From: WM-3-3 sp041660045
Lineage (GTDB): Bacteria > Pseudomonadota > Gammaproteobacteria > Methylococcales > Methylomonadaceae
Assembly (NCBI GenBank): GCA_041660045.1
Contig: JBAZXA010000013.1
Span: 1-64,000, forward strand
Length of the DNA stretch: 64,000 nucleotides
Direction: 5' to 3'
Below, piece after piece: positions 45,463 to 55,087 of the stretch. Below the pieces are notes generated by a model. That model ran no database searches. It saw only the letters and a list, made by a program, of their open reading frames with translations, and was not told the origin of the DNA. The number at the start of each line of letters is the position of its first letter. Positions within the stretch are counted from its first letter, which is position 1. The position numbers were made by a program, and so were the translations under genes.

Positions 45463-46091
45463 AATGCTTTGACCCCATATAATCGTAATTCACATTCAAA
45501 TAAAAAATCCAACGCCTCCAGATTCCTAAGTGCCCCTGCCACACTCTCACCCCAGGTGTAAAGTCCATGCCCAGCGATAATATAGGCGTGCAAGGGGCCG
45601 TCATAGCTTAGGAAATAGCGTTCTACCTTAGCAGACAAGTTTGGGATATCTTGGTCATTGGCAAAAATTGGCACCCGTAATTGGCTGTCATGGCTATCAA
45701 AACCCGCGAATGCTTTCAACAATTCATAGTCAGCCAAAATTAGTTCTTGGCCAAACAAACGCCCAACTAAAGTGGCATTGATGGAATGGGGGTGTAACAC
45801 GGCTTGTACATTAGAAAAATGCTGATAAATTGAAGTGTGTAGCAGGGTTTCTGCGGAAGGTTTTTTGCCATCAAGCGCCACACCGTTTGCATCAATCTGC
45901 ATAATATCAGCAGTTTGCAAATGACCTTTATGCCGACCAGAAACAGTAATGGCAATAGTCCCATCCGCCAAGCGCGCAGAAAAATTGCCACTGGTGGCGG
46001 GCACCCAACCCTTGCTGTCGATAATACGGCCAGCCTCTATTAATTGCCTTGCTTTAAGATAAAACTCGCTTGTGTAAGCCATGCCCAGCAT
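45459..46091 (-). CDS. mtnB: Methylthioribulose-1-phosphate dehydratase
   Basis: MtnB (210 residues) is a class II aldolase-fold zinc enzyme that dehydrates methylthioribulose 1-phosphate. GWVPATSGNFSAR, VSGRHKGHL and the zinc-binding VLHPHSINATL motif are intact. An alternative ATG at 46082 is possible; neither start has a clear ribosome site. It is first of mtnB-mtnD-mtnC, which would recycle methylthioadenosine from spermidine synthesis. Confidence 0.93.
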   Translation of the reverse strand: MLGMAYTSEFYLKARQLIEAGRIIDSKGWVPATSGNFSARLADGTIAITVSGRHKGHLQTADIMQIDANGVALDGKKPSAETLLHTSIYQHFSNVQAVLHPHSINATLVGRLFGQELILADYELLKAFAGFDSHDSQLRVPIFANDQDIPNLSAKVERYFLSYDGPLHAYIIAGHGLYTWGESVAGALRNLEALDFLFECELRLYGVKAL

Positions 46092-46142
46092 CCATTTGGT
46101 TAGTGGGCATACTTTAACAAATTTTCCCGGCGCCTGTTTTAA

Positions 46143-49139
46143 CTATTCGGTATGCTGGAACAGAGAATCGTTTACTGGGGTTTTCCAAGTATCTGGTAAT
46201 TCCCAATGCTCAAACCAATCGCTAATTTGGTTTGCCGGCATAGGCTTGGCGATGCCATAACCTTGCCCATACCGGCAATTAAGCCCAAGTAAAGCCATAC
46301 CATGCTCAGCACTTTCTACACCTTCAGCAACTACCTGTAGATGAAATGAATTAGCCAAGCCGATGATGCCCCGAACTATCGCCAAATCTTCTTCATCCTC
46401 CAGCATGTCGCGTACAAATGAACGGTCAATTTTTAAGGTTTGTGTCGGTAAACGCTTCAAATAAGTGAGCGATGAATAGCCAGTGCCAAAATCATCTAAC
46501 GCGAACTGCACCCCTAGTTCCTGGCATGATTTTATTACTTTTGAAATATAGATGAGGTCATTTAGCGCTTCACTTTCTAATATTTCCAATTCAAAAAAGG
46601 TTGGGTTTACCTGCTGATAAGCGTTAAGCAATGCTTCAAGACGTGAAACAAAATCTACGGTTTGCAAAGTTCTTGCCGAAACATTGACACTGATTAATAA
46701 GCGCAGGCCATATGCTTGCCATTCTAACATTTGCTTAAAGGCTTGCTCCATAACCCAAAAATCCATTTTTACAGATAGTACGTTACCTTCAATTAACGGC
46801 AAAAAATCCGCTGGCATCATTAAGCCGCGTTCAGGATGTTGCCAGCGGATCAACGCTTCCGCGCCTATCACTTGGCCTTTTAACATATCTATTTTGGGTT
46901 GGAAATATAACTCAAACTCATCGCGCCCCAAAGCTTTCTCGATTTGGTCTAGGGCTTCACGATGCGAATGCATACGCCGGTCTAGCTCAGGGTCATAGAT
47001 GTGGTAACAATTTTTACCGGACTGTTTCGCCTGGTACATTGCTTGGTCAGCATGTCTTAGCAAGGTGTCTGAGTCAATGTCGTCAATGGGAAAAATACTA
47101 ATGCCTATACTGGCAGAAACCAATACGTTTTGCGACTGCAGCACTACTGGCCTTGAAATTTCCCGCAATAGCCTTTGCAAGGTCGCCTCGCATTCCTCAA
47201 CTTTATTGAGGCCTAACAACAGAAAGACAAACTCATCCCCGCCTAAGCGAGCCACGGTATCGCCTTCTCTTAACGTGTCTTTAATACGCTGGGCAATCTC
47301 AATCAGCAATTGGTCACCTGTGCTATGCCCAAAACGGTCATTGATCGGTTTAAAACCATCCAAATCAAGATATCCCACCGCCAATAGGTTATTGTCACGC
47401 TTACTTTGAGCACACGCCAATTGCATCCTGTCCGCCAACAAAACCCGATTTGGCACCCCTGTTAAAGCATCATAATGGGCAATATGTTCAAGTTTTTGTT
47501 CATGTTGTTTAAGCAAGGTAATATCGGAAAAATTACCAATATAATTGATAAGCTCGCCATAGGTATTATGCACAGCCGATATGGTTAACCATTCCGCGTA
47601 AATTTCACCATTTTTTCGGCGGTTCCAAATTTCACCACTCCAATGGCCTTTGCTAGACAAATCATCCCAGATGGCTTTATAAAAAAAGTTGTCATGAATC
47701 CCGGCACTAAGCAAGCTGGCATTTTTATTTAAAATCTCTTCTCTGCTATAACCGGTAATCATACTAAACGCCGGGTTCATATCGATAATACGGGCAGTTT
47801 TATCGGTGATTAATATACCTTCACGGGTATGTGCAAAAACATTAGCGGCCATTAATAAACTATCTTGGTCCTTTAATAATTTTTCTTCGATTTGTTTCCG
47901 ACGTCGGATTTCTTGACGTAAATATTTGTTCCAAAGCAAAATTAAGGCAAATGCCAACAATACACCAAGGCTATATCGGATTAAGGTGTTTATACCTATG
48001 GCCTGCTTGACCGGCAGAGTTAGCCAACGGTTTTCAATTTTTTCCCGCTCGGCCACTGGAATATCATTTAGCGCCTTCGTTATAATGCCTGCCAACACTG
48101 GATTTGCCTTTGATGTCGCAATCCGGTGCCATTTTCGGTGGTGTGTATCCCCTGAGAAACGTAAATTTAGCCAGCCATTTCTTTTAATGATATAGTTAAT
48201 CGCACCGGCATCACCAACAAATGCATCAGCTTTGCCTAAACTTACCCGTTGTAGACCTTCTTTAAAACTCGTGAGTGGACATAACTCAATTTGCGGGTAA
48301 TTGCGCTTAATCAATTCTTCCATAAAACTGCTTTTCTCTATCGTTACTTGTTTGCCACTCAAGCCGTCCAGATTGCCAATAAAACTACCTAGTCCGTTAT
48401 CTATAATGACGACAGGGGTATTGATATAAGGCTCTGTAAATAACAAATATTCGTCTGTTGCCGGACTTTTACTCGCGTCTGCCAAGATATCCAAACCGCC
48501 ATTTTTGGCAAGCTCTAGCATGTCTTCCCATGAGTTATCACTTACCCATTCAAACTTAACGCCCATTTTTTGCTCTATCATGGCCATATAGTCAGCCACT
48601 AGCCCTTGGTAACGCCCCTGGCTATCTATCCATTCATAGGGAGCCAAGTCCTGGCGGACACCCACTTTAATTTGCGGATGGGCTTTCAACCACTGCTGTT
48701 CGTCCTCATTAAAACGCAAAGGTGAATTAGTTTCTTCGTTAATATTATTGTCGCTAGCAGCAGCTTTATTGAATGCTTCCATCAAAGCTTTTTGTTGGCC
48801 TTGAAAAAAAACCAAGCTACGGCCCGCTAACGCTTTAAGGCTGTTATCAGCGCTGGAAAAATCTATCCTTGGCTTTTCGGTTGCGTTATATGCAGAAGAG
48901 AATAGTAAATGCGGGAAATTAGGCTGAACTAAATGAGAATAGGTGTTTATTTGACTTTGCCTGTAATACGCTGTTAACACGCTATTAGGACTCGGCTTAA
49001 AATCAAACCTTGCAAATGGAGTTTTAATAGCATTAATACTAAACAACACTGCGATTAGTAAAACGATAGTGCAACTGACCGACTTTATGTGTAAAAACCA
49101 CGTCCGCTTTTGTTCTAACGGTGATACCAACATTACCAA
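46143..49139 (-). CDS. Solute-binding-domain / PAS / GGDEF / EAL membrane protein
   Basis: In this 998-residue protein an N-terminal anchor (about 18-38) is followed by a periplasmic amino-acid-type solute-binding domain (SBP_bac_3, about 150-375, starting near LKAHPQIKVGVRQDLAPYEW). A membrane segment lies near 385-405, then PAS (about 430-545), GGDEF (intact RLGGDEF near 640) and EAL (GAEALIRW, DDFGTGYSS, KIDRSF, AEGVE). Both catalytic motifs are complete. It likely couples binding of a small periplasmic ligand to c-di-GMP turnover. It stands alone, between the mtn operon and the divergent kinase operon. Confidence 0.92.
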   Translation of the reverse strand: MVMLVSPLEQKRTWFLHIKSVSCTIVLLIAVLFSINAIKTPFARFDFKPSPNSVLTAYYRQSQINTYSHLVQPNFPHLLFSSAYNATEKPRIDFSSADNSLKALAGRSLVFFQGQQKALMEAFNKAAASDNNINEETNSPLRFNEDEQQWLKAHPQIKVGVRQDLAPYEWIDSQGRYQGLVADYMAMIEQKMGVKFEWVSDNSWEDMLELAKNGGLDILADASKSPATDEYLLFTEPYINTPVVIIDNGLGSFIGNLDGLSGKQVTIEKSSFMEELIKRNYPQIELCPLTSFKEGLQRVSLGKADAFVGDAGAINYIIKRNGWLNLRFSGDTHHRKWHRIATSKANPVLAGIITKALNDIPVAEREKIENRWLTLPVKQAIGINTLIRYSLGVLLAFALILLWNKYLRQEIRRRKQIEEKLLKDQDSLLMAANVFAHTREGILITDKTARIIDMNPAFSMITGYSREEILNKNASLLSAGIHDNFFYKAIWDDLSSKGHWSGEIWNRRKNGEIYAEWLTISAVHNTYGELINYIGNFSDITLLKQHEQKLEHIAHYDALTGVPNRVLLADRMQLACAQSKRDNNLLAVGYLDLDGFKPINDRFGHSTGDQLLIEIAQRIKDTLREGDTVARLGGDEFVFLLLGLNKVEECEATLQRLLREISRPVVLQSQNVLVSASIGISIFPIDDIDSDTLLRHADQAMYQAKQSGKNCYHIYDPELDRRMHSHREALDQIEKALGRDEFELYFQPKIDMLKGQVIGAEALIRWQHPERGLMMPADFLPLIEGNVLSVKMDFWVMEQAFKQMLEWQAYGLRLLISVNVSARTLQTVDFVSRLEALLNAYQQVNPTFFELEILESEALNDLIYISKVIKSCQELGVQFALDDFGTGYSSLTYLKRLPTQTLKIDRSFVRDMLEDEEDLAIVRGIIGLANSFHLQVVAEGVESAEHGMALLGLNCRYGQGYGIAKPMPANQISDWFEHWELPDTWKTPVNDSLFQHTE

Positions 49140-49501
49140 TGTGTTTCCTAAATAAAACTAGAATGGCCCGATAAAAATACTTCTCATTATACAAGAGGAT
49201 CTAATTTTACACCGATTTAGCGTAAGCTAAAAACTACACATAAGCTATTTCTTAGTTTTTACAGTTAGCCTGCCATCCTTTTAACACCGTGCCATAGTTT
49301 CAAAACTTTGGTTTGTATTCAATTATGCCTGCAAATTCAACACTAAAAAAAACTTGTTTTCAGATGTCGACTAAATTTTAGCAAAAATCGACCAGTCCGT
49401 ATCGAACCCCACGAAAACCCCAGCTTTGGCATGACAGGGACAAACTGTAGGCCTTATATTACAAAAATGACCATGAAAATATCCTGCAAAATTATGTTTT
49501 T
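49140..49501. other. Long divergent spacer between two signalling genes
   Basis: This 362-bp AT-rich region separates the solute-binding GGDEF-EAL gene from the histidine kinase operon. It holds a 6-bp-stem palindrome (49216-49231, TTTAGC/GCTAAA) and one copy of the 13-base sequence AGGGACAAACTGT (49436-49448), repeated at 49515-49527 across the kinase start. No gene or tRNA is visible. Promoters for both neighbours must lie here, but I cannot assign them firmly. Confidence 0.5.
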
Positions 49502-51022
49502 ATGCCATATTTAGAGGGACAAACTGTGTTAAATCCCTCCATTCATCAACATAACAACTATAGAATGCGACTTCTCCAAACCTTGTCAAAAGCACCTATT
49601 GCCATGTCTTGGCTGTTAGGAATGGTATCTGCGGCTACCGGATTGGCTTTTTCTATCATAGCGTGGTACAGCGAATTGCAATCTCACATATTACCCGTGT
49701 CTTGGACGTCAATTATCCTCATGCATAGGGACATGTTAATTATTTGGATTGTTGATTTGGCACCATTGGTCATGGGAGTTTATGGTTTTTTTACTGGCCG
49801 TACACTGGAAAAACTGCACAGCAAATTACTGGCTCGGGAATATAGCGAAAATAAACTAATTGCCCTAATTGATAATTTGGCCTGTGGTGTCGTCGTAATT
49901 AACGAAAAAGGCCACATCCAACATATTAACCAAGCTGCCAGCAAAATATTTGGCTATAGCACTGAAGAATTACTCAATAACAATATCTCTGTGTTAATGC
50001 CAAAAGAAATTGCTGATCAGCATGACCATTTTATTGCCCATTACTTCAAATCCAAGATGCCCCAGATTTTAGGGTTACGCCGTGAAGTCGAAGGGATACG
50101 TAAAACTGGCGAGCGCTTTCCGTTAGAGCTGAAAGTGAGTGGTTTGGAGTTTCAAGAAAAACAATTTTTTATAGGCGCCGTTGCTGACCTAAGCGAAGCC
50201 AAAAGTTTGGAACTGCAACTTTACCAAGCCCGCAAATTAGAGGCCATAGGCCAGCTAGCGGCCGGTATTGCCCATGAAATTAACACCCCTATCCAATATA
50301 TAGGTGACAACCTACATGCCTTAGAAGAAAACTTTACGGATTTATTTGCTTTACTCATGGAATACAAACAATGCTTGCAAAACGTTGCCCCTGAATGCCT
50401 AGAAAAAATGCAAGCGGCAGAAATCCAATACAGTTTTGACTACATCATTGCCGATACCCCAAAAGCCATTATGCAATCACTAGACGGCACTGAACGGGTA
50501 AGGCATATTGTCCGTGCCATGAAAGACTTTTCTTATATCGACCATAGTCAAATTACCCGCGTCGATATCAATTCAGCCATACGAAATACCTTAACAATCT
50601 GCCATAACGAATACAAATATATTGCTGAAGTGGTCACCCAATTTGGCGAATTACCGCTGATCGATTGCTATCAAGGCGACTTAAACAGTGTTTTTCTTAA
50701 TCTTATTGTGAATGCCGCACATGCTATCGAAGCAAAAAGTAGCGACATCGGCACCATTACTATTACCACCCAAGCCTACGGAGAATACATAGAAATTTCC
50801 ATTGGTGACACCGGTGCTGGTATTCCTACAGCCATATCTGAGCGGGTATTCGATCCATTTTTTACCACTAAAGAAATTGGTAAAGGCACTGGCCAAGGTT
50901 TACATATTGCCCACCAAGTTATAAGCAAACATGGCGGTAAAATTTGGTTTGAATCTGAGGATGGTATCGGTACTATTTTTTATATCCAGATTCCTGTGAA
51001 ACTACAACACATACCCAATTAA
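49502..51022 (+). CDS. PAS-domain sensor histidine kinase
   Basis: In this 506-residue kinase two membrane segments (about 34-56 and 76-98) bracket a short periplasmic loop. A PAS domain follows (about 118-235), then a kinase core with GQLAAGIAHEINTPIQYI (phospho-His), FLNLIVNAAHAI, DTGAGIP and FFTTKEIGKGTGQGL. The HisKA type with HEINTP is that of NtrB/DctB-like kinases. The ATG at 49502 has no ribosome site; a GTG at 49526, preceded by GAGGGA six bases upstream, may be the real start. Two response regulators follow directly (8 and 11 bp spacers) and are the likely partners. Confidence 0.88.
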   Translation: MPYLEGQTVLNPSIHQHNNYRMRLLQTLSKAPIAMSWLLGMVSAATGLAFSIIAWYSELQSHILPVSWTSIILMHRDMLIIWIVDLAPLVMGVYGFFTGRTLEKLHSKLLAREYSENKLIALIDNLACGVVVINEKGHIQHINQAASKIFGYSTEELLNNNISVLMPKEIADQHDHFIAHYFKSKMPQILGLRREVEGIRKTGERFPLELKVSGLEFQEKQFFIGAVADLSEAKSLELQLYQARKLEAIGQLAAGIAHEINTPIQYIGDNLHALEENFTDLFALLMEYKQCLQNVAPECLEKMQAAEIQYSFDYIIADTPKAIMQSLDGTERVRHIVRAMKDFSYIDHSQITRVDINSAIRNTLTICHNEYKYIAEVVTQFGELPLIDCYQGDLNSVFLNLIVNAAHAIEAKSSDIGTITITTQAYGEYIEISIGDTGAGIPTAISERVFDPFFTTKEIGKGTGQGLHIAHQVISKHGGKIWFESEDGIGTIFYIQIPVKLQHIPN

Positions 51023-51030
51023 AGGCAGGT

Positions 51031-52257
51031 ATGCATACGCCAACGATACGTTTATTATTTGTAGACAATGAAGATAACGTCTTAGATGGTATACGGCGCT
51101 TGCTGCGACGCCAAGCATACCCATGGGAACTGCTATTTGCCACTTCTGCTGAAGCAGCTATCGTTTTAATGGAGGCACAACCTATAGACGTTTTAGTCAC
51201 CGATATGCGCATGCCTGCCATGCAAGGTGATGAGCTTTTGCGCTATACCGCCAAGCATTATCCAAGCACAGCCAGATTAGTCTTATCAGCTGCCATAAAC
51301 CTTTCCGACAATGCTAATATTCTGCAATATGCCCACCAATGCTTAACCAAGCCATGCGAAGCTGATGCCTTGCGCAAAGCCATTGATGCCAGTCTACAAA
51401 CCTTGCAATTAATCCATGCCCCAAGAATACGGGCAGCCTTAGGTGACATAACACGCATCCCTAGCATGCCCCGTGTTTACCAAGAATTGGAAACTGCCAT
51501 CCAAAATCAAGCGACTAGCCATAAAGAAATTGCTAACATTTTTGCTAGCGACATGGCCTTATCTGCCAAATTATTGCAACTAGTCAATTCTTCTTTTTTT
51601 GGTTTAAGCCGTCGTATCTCCAAACTGGATGATGCTGTCATATTACTCGGATTTGAACGTCTTCGGGGGCTAGTATTATGCAATTATGTGTTTGAGGCAT
51701 TCCATAGCCCACCAGATTGTTGCAACGTATCCATTGATTATTTATGGAAAAATGCGTTTACCACTGCAAAATTGGCACGCGCCATCAGTGTTGCTGAACA
51801 CGAACAACTTGACGGCCCTGATCAAGCTTACCTAAGTGGCTTAATGCATAATTTAGGCTTATTGCTCTTTGCCACCAAAATGCCCAAAAAACTGCAACTG
51901 GTCATTAACAAACTAGCTGATGACACCACTCAAGCCCTAACTTTGGAACAACAAATCTTAGGTGCCACCCATGCGGAGGCGGGCGCTTATTTATTGAGTT
52001 TATGGACTTTGCCGCCCCGCATCATCGAGGGCGTTTTATTCCAACACCAGCCAATGCTGCTAAACAATAACCTGTTTTGTTCAGTTACTGCGGTACATAT
52101 TGCTGTGGCTTTGATGGCTGAAGATGAAACCGGCATCGAAAAAGCATTTGCCCATGAATTAGATGAGGCTTATATACAGCAATTAGGACTTACTGGGCGC
52201 ATTCCCGCTTGGCAAGCACTAAAAACTAAAATAAAAGCTGAAATTGTAGCTAACTGA
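51031..52257 (+). CDS. Response regulator with HDOD output domain
   Basis: A receiver domain (about 5-120) carries intact key residues (FVDNED, phospho-Asp in VTDMRMP, Lys in LTKPC). It is joined to an HDOD domain (about 140-340), a catalytically altered HD fold found in many signalling proteins. HDOD proteins often act as signal hubs without known enzyme activity; some affect c-di-GMP output. Length is 408 residues. It lies between the kinase and the HD-GYP regulator, apparently in one transcript. Confidence 0.88.
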   Translation: MHTPTIRLLFVDNEDNVLDGIRRLLRRQAYPWELLFATSAEAAIVLMEAQPIDVLVTDMRMPAMQGDELLRYTAKHYPSTARLVLSAAINLSDNANILQYAHQCLTKPCEADALRKAIDASLQTLQLIHAPRIRAALGDITRIPSMPRVYQELETAIQNQATSHKEIANIFASDMALSAKLLQLVNSSFFGLSRRISKLDDAVILLGFERLRGLVLCNYVFEAFHSPPDCCNVSIDYLWKNAFTTAKLARAISVAEHEQLDGPDQAYLSGLMHNLGLLLFATKMPKKLQLVINKLADDTTQALTLEQQILGATHAEAGAYLLSLWTLPPRIIEGVLFQHQPMLLNNNLFCSVTAVHIAVALMAEDETGIEKAFAHELDEAYIQQLGLTGRIPAWQALKTKIKAEIVAN

Positions 52258-52268
52258 GCACACAAAAA

Positions 52269-53864
52269 ATGATAAATAATAAAATCTTATGTGTCGATGA
52301 TGAACCCAATGTCCTTGAAGGTTTAAAGCGGCAATTACGTAAATATTTCGACGTCACTACCGCCACCGGTAGCCTTGAAGCCTTAACGCTAATTAAGCAA
52401 ACAGGGCCTTTTGCCGTCGTGGTATCAGATTACAATATGCCCAAGATGAATGGGACTGAATTCTTATCTTTAGTAAAAAACTTCTGCCCAGACACCATAT
52501 CAATCATGTTGACAGGCCGGGCGGACCTGGATGTTGCCGTTAATGCCTTACATCAAGGTAAAATTTTTCGTTTTCTAAATAAACCCGTTAGCCCTGAATT
52601 ATTAATACAATCAATCACCGATGCCTTAGAACAACATCGCTTAATTATCGCCGAGCAAGAACTTAAGGTGCAACTGAACCAAGCGAATAGGGACTTATCC
52701 ACGCTTAACGCCAAACTAGAAACTACCGTCGAAGAACGCACCAACACCTTGCGCCGCTTATACCGTTTCGTATCCAATTTAAACGCGTTAAACAGCCCAC
52801 AAGCAGTAGCCTCATTAGTGGTCAATACCACTGCATCTATGCTTAATTGCTTAGAAGTGTCCCTTTGGATGTATGAACCTGAACACCAGCTCTTGCGTAT
52901 GTCTGCGGCAAATTTTCTAGGTAATACTGAGAACCTCAGCTTATCCGTCAATAATACAGTTATAGGCAAACATTTTAACCTAGCCGAAATTACTGTCTAT
53001 GACAGCTCTATGGATAGTGAACAAACTGGATTCGACACGCAATTTTTAGGCGAATTGCCTATTTTATTTGTACCCTTAATTAGCGAAAACAAAACCACAG
53101 GCCTACTTGTCATATCCGCACCAACTCGCGGCACTTATCAACAAGAAGATATCTCAGTCGCTCATGCCTTAGCCCATTCAACAGCTATTGCGCTTGCGAA
53201 CTATCAACACCGTGCTGAACGCGATGAAACCCAAGATGCCGTCATTATGGCTTTAGCCATCCTATCTGAATCACGGGACTCTGAAACTGGTGGTCATTTA
53301 TTACGCCTAAAGGTGTATTGCCGTCTGCTCTGCGAAAGCTTGGCTAAGCAAGCTCGTTACCACGCACTAATAACTGCTGATTTTATAGCCGATATCGTGC
53401 GCTCATCACCCTTACATGATATCGGCAAAGTGGGTATTCCAGATCATATCCTAAAAAAACCAGGTAAGCATACCGTAGAGGAATTTGCCATTATGAAAAC
53501 ACACGCCACCATAGGTGGCGACACACTTAAAACCGTTTTAGACCAATGCAGATACCAAGGCTTTATAAAAACAGGCATGGAAATAGCCTATGGCCATCAT
53601 GAACGCTGGGATGGCAGTGGCTACCCCAACGGTTTAAAAGGTGAAGAGATACCTTTATCCGCCCGCATTTTAGCCCTGGCCGATGTGTTTGATGCCTTAA
53701 CCACCAAACGTACTTATAAACCTGCTTTTTCTTTTGCCCAAACCAAGCAAATAATATTGGAGGGCAAAGGTAGCCATTTTGATCCTGATATCGTCGATGC
53801 CTTTTTATATCGCGAACTAGAGTTTATCGCCACCGCAAATGCGCTTGCTGAAAATTTAGCATAA
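52269..53864 (+). CDS. Response regulator with GAF and HD-GYP c-di-GMP phosphodiesterase domains
   Basis: This 531-residue protein has a receiver (about 4-118) with intact residues (CVDDEP, Asp in VSDYNMP, Lys in LNKPV). A coiled-coil linker (125-165) and a GAF-like domain (about 170-310) follow. The C-terminal HD-GYP domain (about 325-515) shows LHDIGKVGIPDHIL, HHERWDGSGYPNGL and ALADVFDAL. HD-GYP enzymes hydrolyse c-di-GMP to GMP. All catalytic motifs look intact. It ends the three-gene signalling operon. Confidence 0.92.
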   Translation: MINNKILCVDDEPNVLEGLKRQLRKYFDVTTATGSLEALTLIKQTGPFAVVVSDYNMPKMNGTEFLSLVKNFCPDTISIMLTGRADLDVAVNALHQGKIFRFLNKPVSPELLIQSITDALEQHRLIIAEQELKVQLNQANRDLSTLNAKLETTVEERTNTLRRLYRFVSNLNALNSPQAVASLVVNTTASMLNCLEVSLWMYEPEHQLLRMSAANFLGNTENLSLSVNNTVIGKHFNLAEITVYDSSMDSEQTGFDTQFLGELPILFVPLISENKTTGLLVISAPTRGTYQQEDISVAHALAHSTAIALANYQHRAERDETQDAVIMALAILSESRDSETGGHLLRLKVYCRLLCESLAKQARYHALITADFIADIVRSSPLHDIGKVGIPDHILKKPGKHTVEEFAIMKTHATIGGDTLKTVLDQCRYQGFIKTGMEIAYGHHERWDGSGYPNGLKGEEIPLSARILALADVFDALTTKRTYKPAFSFAQTKQIILEGKGSHFDPDIVDAFLYRELEFIATANALAENLA

Positions 53865-53923
53865 TTACGGCTATCCCATATAAACTACGCGCCATATCGC
53901 TTATTTATCTTTGCAGAGGGTCA

Positions 53924-54937
53924 ATGAAACACTTTCGCTTTTCTTTAATTATTTCCCTGTTTTGCTTGCTTGCCGCTTTTTTATGGGCCGGTAAAATTGG
54001 TGTTTTTATCGCTTTAATTCTGGGCATACTTGAGGTAAGCCTGTCATTTGACAATGCTGTTGTTAACGCCTCTATCCTCAAACGCATGGATGCCCGCTGG
54101 CAATTTTATTTCTTAACCTGGGGGATATTAATTGCTGTGGTTGGCATGCGATTAGTATTTCCAGTCGCCATTGTTTCAGTGGCAACCGGGCTAGACTTTT
54201 TAGGGGTTGCGGAAATGGCGTACAAAGACACCGCAACTTATGCCATACATCTACATGAATCGCATTTGCAAATTGCCACCTTTGGCGGCATGTTCCTGTT
54301 AATGGTATTTTTCTCCTTTATTTTTGATGAAGGCAAAAAACTGCATTGGCTAGGCAAACTTGAAAAAAAAATCGCCTCTTTTGGTAAGCTAGAATCCATA
54401 GAAATTGTCGTTGCCTTAAGTTTGTTATTTTATTTGCAAACATGGTTAGCGCCGGATCAACGGCTAGAAGCGATGCTAGCAGGCACATTTGGCGTAATCC
54501 TGTTTGTGCTTGTTGATAGTTTGGCGGTGTTATTTGAAAATAATGAACAAGGCCAAGAAATTTCTGAGGGCATCAAAAAAGGCGGTCTAATGAACTTTAT
54601 TTACCTTGAAGTGTTGGATACTTCATTCTCATTTGATGGCGTTATCGGAGCTTTTGCGATTACCCAAGATGTAATTATTATCATGCTAGGCTTAGCCATA
54701 GGCGCCATGTTTGTCCGCAGCCTAACGGTATTTTTAGTACGCCAAGGCACACTAGACAATTATGTTTTTTTAGAACATGGTGCGCATTATGCCATTGGTG
54801 CTTTAGCCGTCATCATGCTCATCAGCATAAAAATTCCTGTTTCTGAAATAATTACCGGGCTGACGGGTGCCATATTAATTAGCCTTTCCGTTTATTCATC
54901 GATACGCTACAAAAAGCGCATAAACGCAGCTGACTAA
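53924..54937 (+). CDS. DUF475 / TerC-superfamily membrane protein
   Basis: This 337-residue integral membrane protein has about eight or nine hydrophobic segments. Two acidic in-membrane motifs typical of the TerC superfamily are visible: EVSLSFDNAVVNA near 40 and EVLDTSFSFDGVIGAF near 230. Members include manganese exporters and tellurite-resistance associated proteins; the DUF475 branch has no proven substrate. A GAGGG ribosome site precedes the ATG. It could belong to the preceding signalling operon (59-bp gap). Confidence 0.88.
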   Translation: MKHFRFSLIISLFCLLAAFLWAGKIGVFIALILGILEVSLSFDNAVVNASILKRMDARWQFYFLTWGILIAVVGMRLVFPVAIVSVATGLDFLGVAEMAYKDTATYAIHLHESHLQIATFGGMFLLMVFFSFIFDEGKKLHWLGKLEKKIASFGKLESIEIVVALSLLFYLQTWLAPDQRLEAMLAGTFGVILFVLVDSLAVLFENNEQGQEISEGIKKGGLMNFIYLEVLDTSFSFDGVIGAFAITQDVIIIMLGLAIGAMFVRSLTVFLVRQGTLDNYVFLEHGAHYAIGALAVIMLISIKIPVSEIITGLTGAILISLSVYSSIRYKKRINAAD

Positions 54938-55047
54938 GTTTACAACGATAAATATTGATACTAAAAGCGTAAACACTGCGGCTTTTGAGTGATAACAAGG
55001 CCGCAAAAAATGGCTTAAGCAATATAGGCAAACCCTAAACTTAAAAC

Positions 55048-55077
55048 ACACAAGGCTGCGCGTTTGCAGCCTTGTGT
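55048..55077. terminator. Bidirectional intrinsic terminator
   Basis: A perfect 12-bp stem (ACACAAGGCTGC at 55048-55059 and its complement at 55066-55077) with a six-base loop lies between the converging DUF475 and Tim44-domain genes. Short T-rich flanks follow on the minus strand. Confidence 0.82.
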
Positions 55078-55087
55078 TAATCGACTG

